Shown piece after piece: positions 5,083-5,158 of a stretch of DNA of 5,158 nucleotides. Source of the DNA: DATCYZ01 sp036526195. GTDB lineage: Bacteria; Pseudomonadota; Gammaproteobacteria; Burkholderiales; SG8-39. Each line of letters opens with the position of its first letter. Position 1 is the first letter of the stretch. Under the pieces are notes generated by a model. The model was not told the origin of the DNA. It was given only the letters and a program-made list of their open reading frames with translations, and did no database searches. The stretch lies in assembly GCA_036526195.1 (NCBI GenBank), contig DATCYZ010000101.1, positions 1 through 5,158 on the forward strand, given 5' to 3'. The position numbers and the translations under genes were made by a program.

Positions 5083-5158
5083 TTGACCCCGTACCGCGCG
5101 CCGTGGTGGTTGCCGGGCGGGCATGCGCAGACGATCCTCGCGTCGATGCGGCCGGCGC
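5083..5158 (+). CDS. YheT-type alpha/beta hydrolase, N-terminal fragment (3' end outside window)
   Basis: The last 76 bases read LTPYRAPWWLPGGHAQTILASMRPA. The PWWLPGGHAQTI stretch is the N-terminal hallmark of the YheT/COG0429 alpha/beta-hydrolase family, serine hydrolases of poorly defined substrate; the catalytic residues lie beyond the window. TTG at 5083 is the preferred start because homologs begin a few residues before the motif. An in-frame GTG at 5059 would add eight residues (VLLPSLAR) and starts just 6 nt after the palindrome. Neither has a strong ribosome binding site. With only 30 bp between the palindrome and the TTG, there is little room for a promoter of its own, so it may rely on read-through from the upstream genes. 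Confidence 0.75.
   Translation, partial: MTPYRAPWWLPGGHAQTILASMRPA

Overview
The window looks like a stretch of core chromosome from a high-GC (roughly 70% by eye) Gram-negative proteobacterium, most likely a betaproteobacterium. The clues are the protein families (GlnE, IlvE, a CHCC zinc-finger protein, WaaF, a YheT-type hydrolase), the LPS heptosyltransferase, which implies an outer membrane, and the strong G/C bias at third codon positions. The genus cannot be fixed from the sequence alone. I saw no tRNA, rRNA, CRISPR array, insertion sequence or phage gene.

Layout. Bases 1-1377 (+) hold the C-terminal half of glnE, which regulates glutamine synthetase by adenylylation; its start lies upstream of the window. 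An 82-bp convergent gap follows, with an AT-rich island carrying a small inverted repeat. On the minus strand, 1460-2251 encodes a predicted DUF3047 lipoprotein. It is divergent from ilvE (2332-3330, +), and the 80-bp gap between them has overlapping -10-like boxes facing both ways. From ilvE rightward the genes are tightly packed and co-directional: ilvE (branched-chain aminotransferase), a 66-aa CHCC zinc-finger protein (2-nt gap), waaF (heptosyltransferase II, about 10 nt further), and an NTF2-fold protein whose ATG overlaps the waaF stop (ATGA). This run ends at a perfect 10-bp-arm palindrome at 5032-5052. A YheT-type alpha/beta hydrolase then begins and runs off the window.

How the genes relate. 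Most are housekeeping: nitrogen-assimilation control (glnE), amino-acid synthesis (ilvE) and LPS inner-core synthesis (waaF). Their linkage looks like an operon of convenience, not one pathway.

The most unusual points are: (1) waaF has no in-frame ATG, GTG or TTG ahead of its conserved N-terminal motif, and a CTG with a well-spaced GAGG is the best start; (2) IlvE carries a lysine/alanine-rich, histone-H1-like C-terminal tail built from 12-15-nt repeats; (3) a GNRA-tetraloop hairpin just before the NTF2-gene ATG suggests translational coupling to waaF; (4) the palindrome at 5032-5052 resembles both a terminator and a dispersed repeat. I found no convincing evidence for a wholly new multi-gene system.
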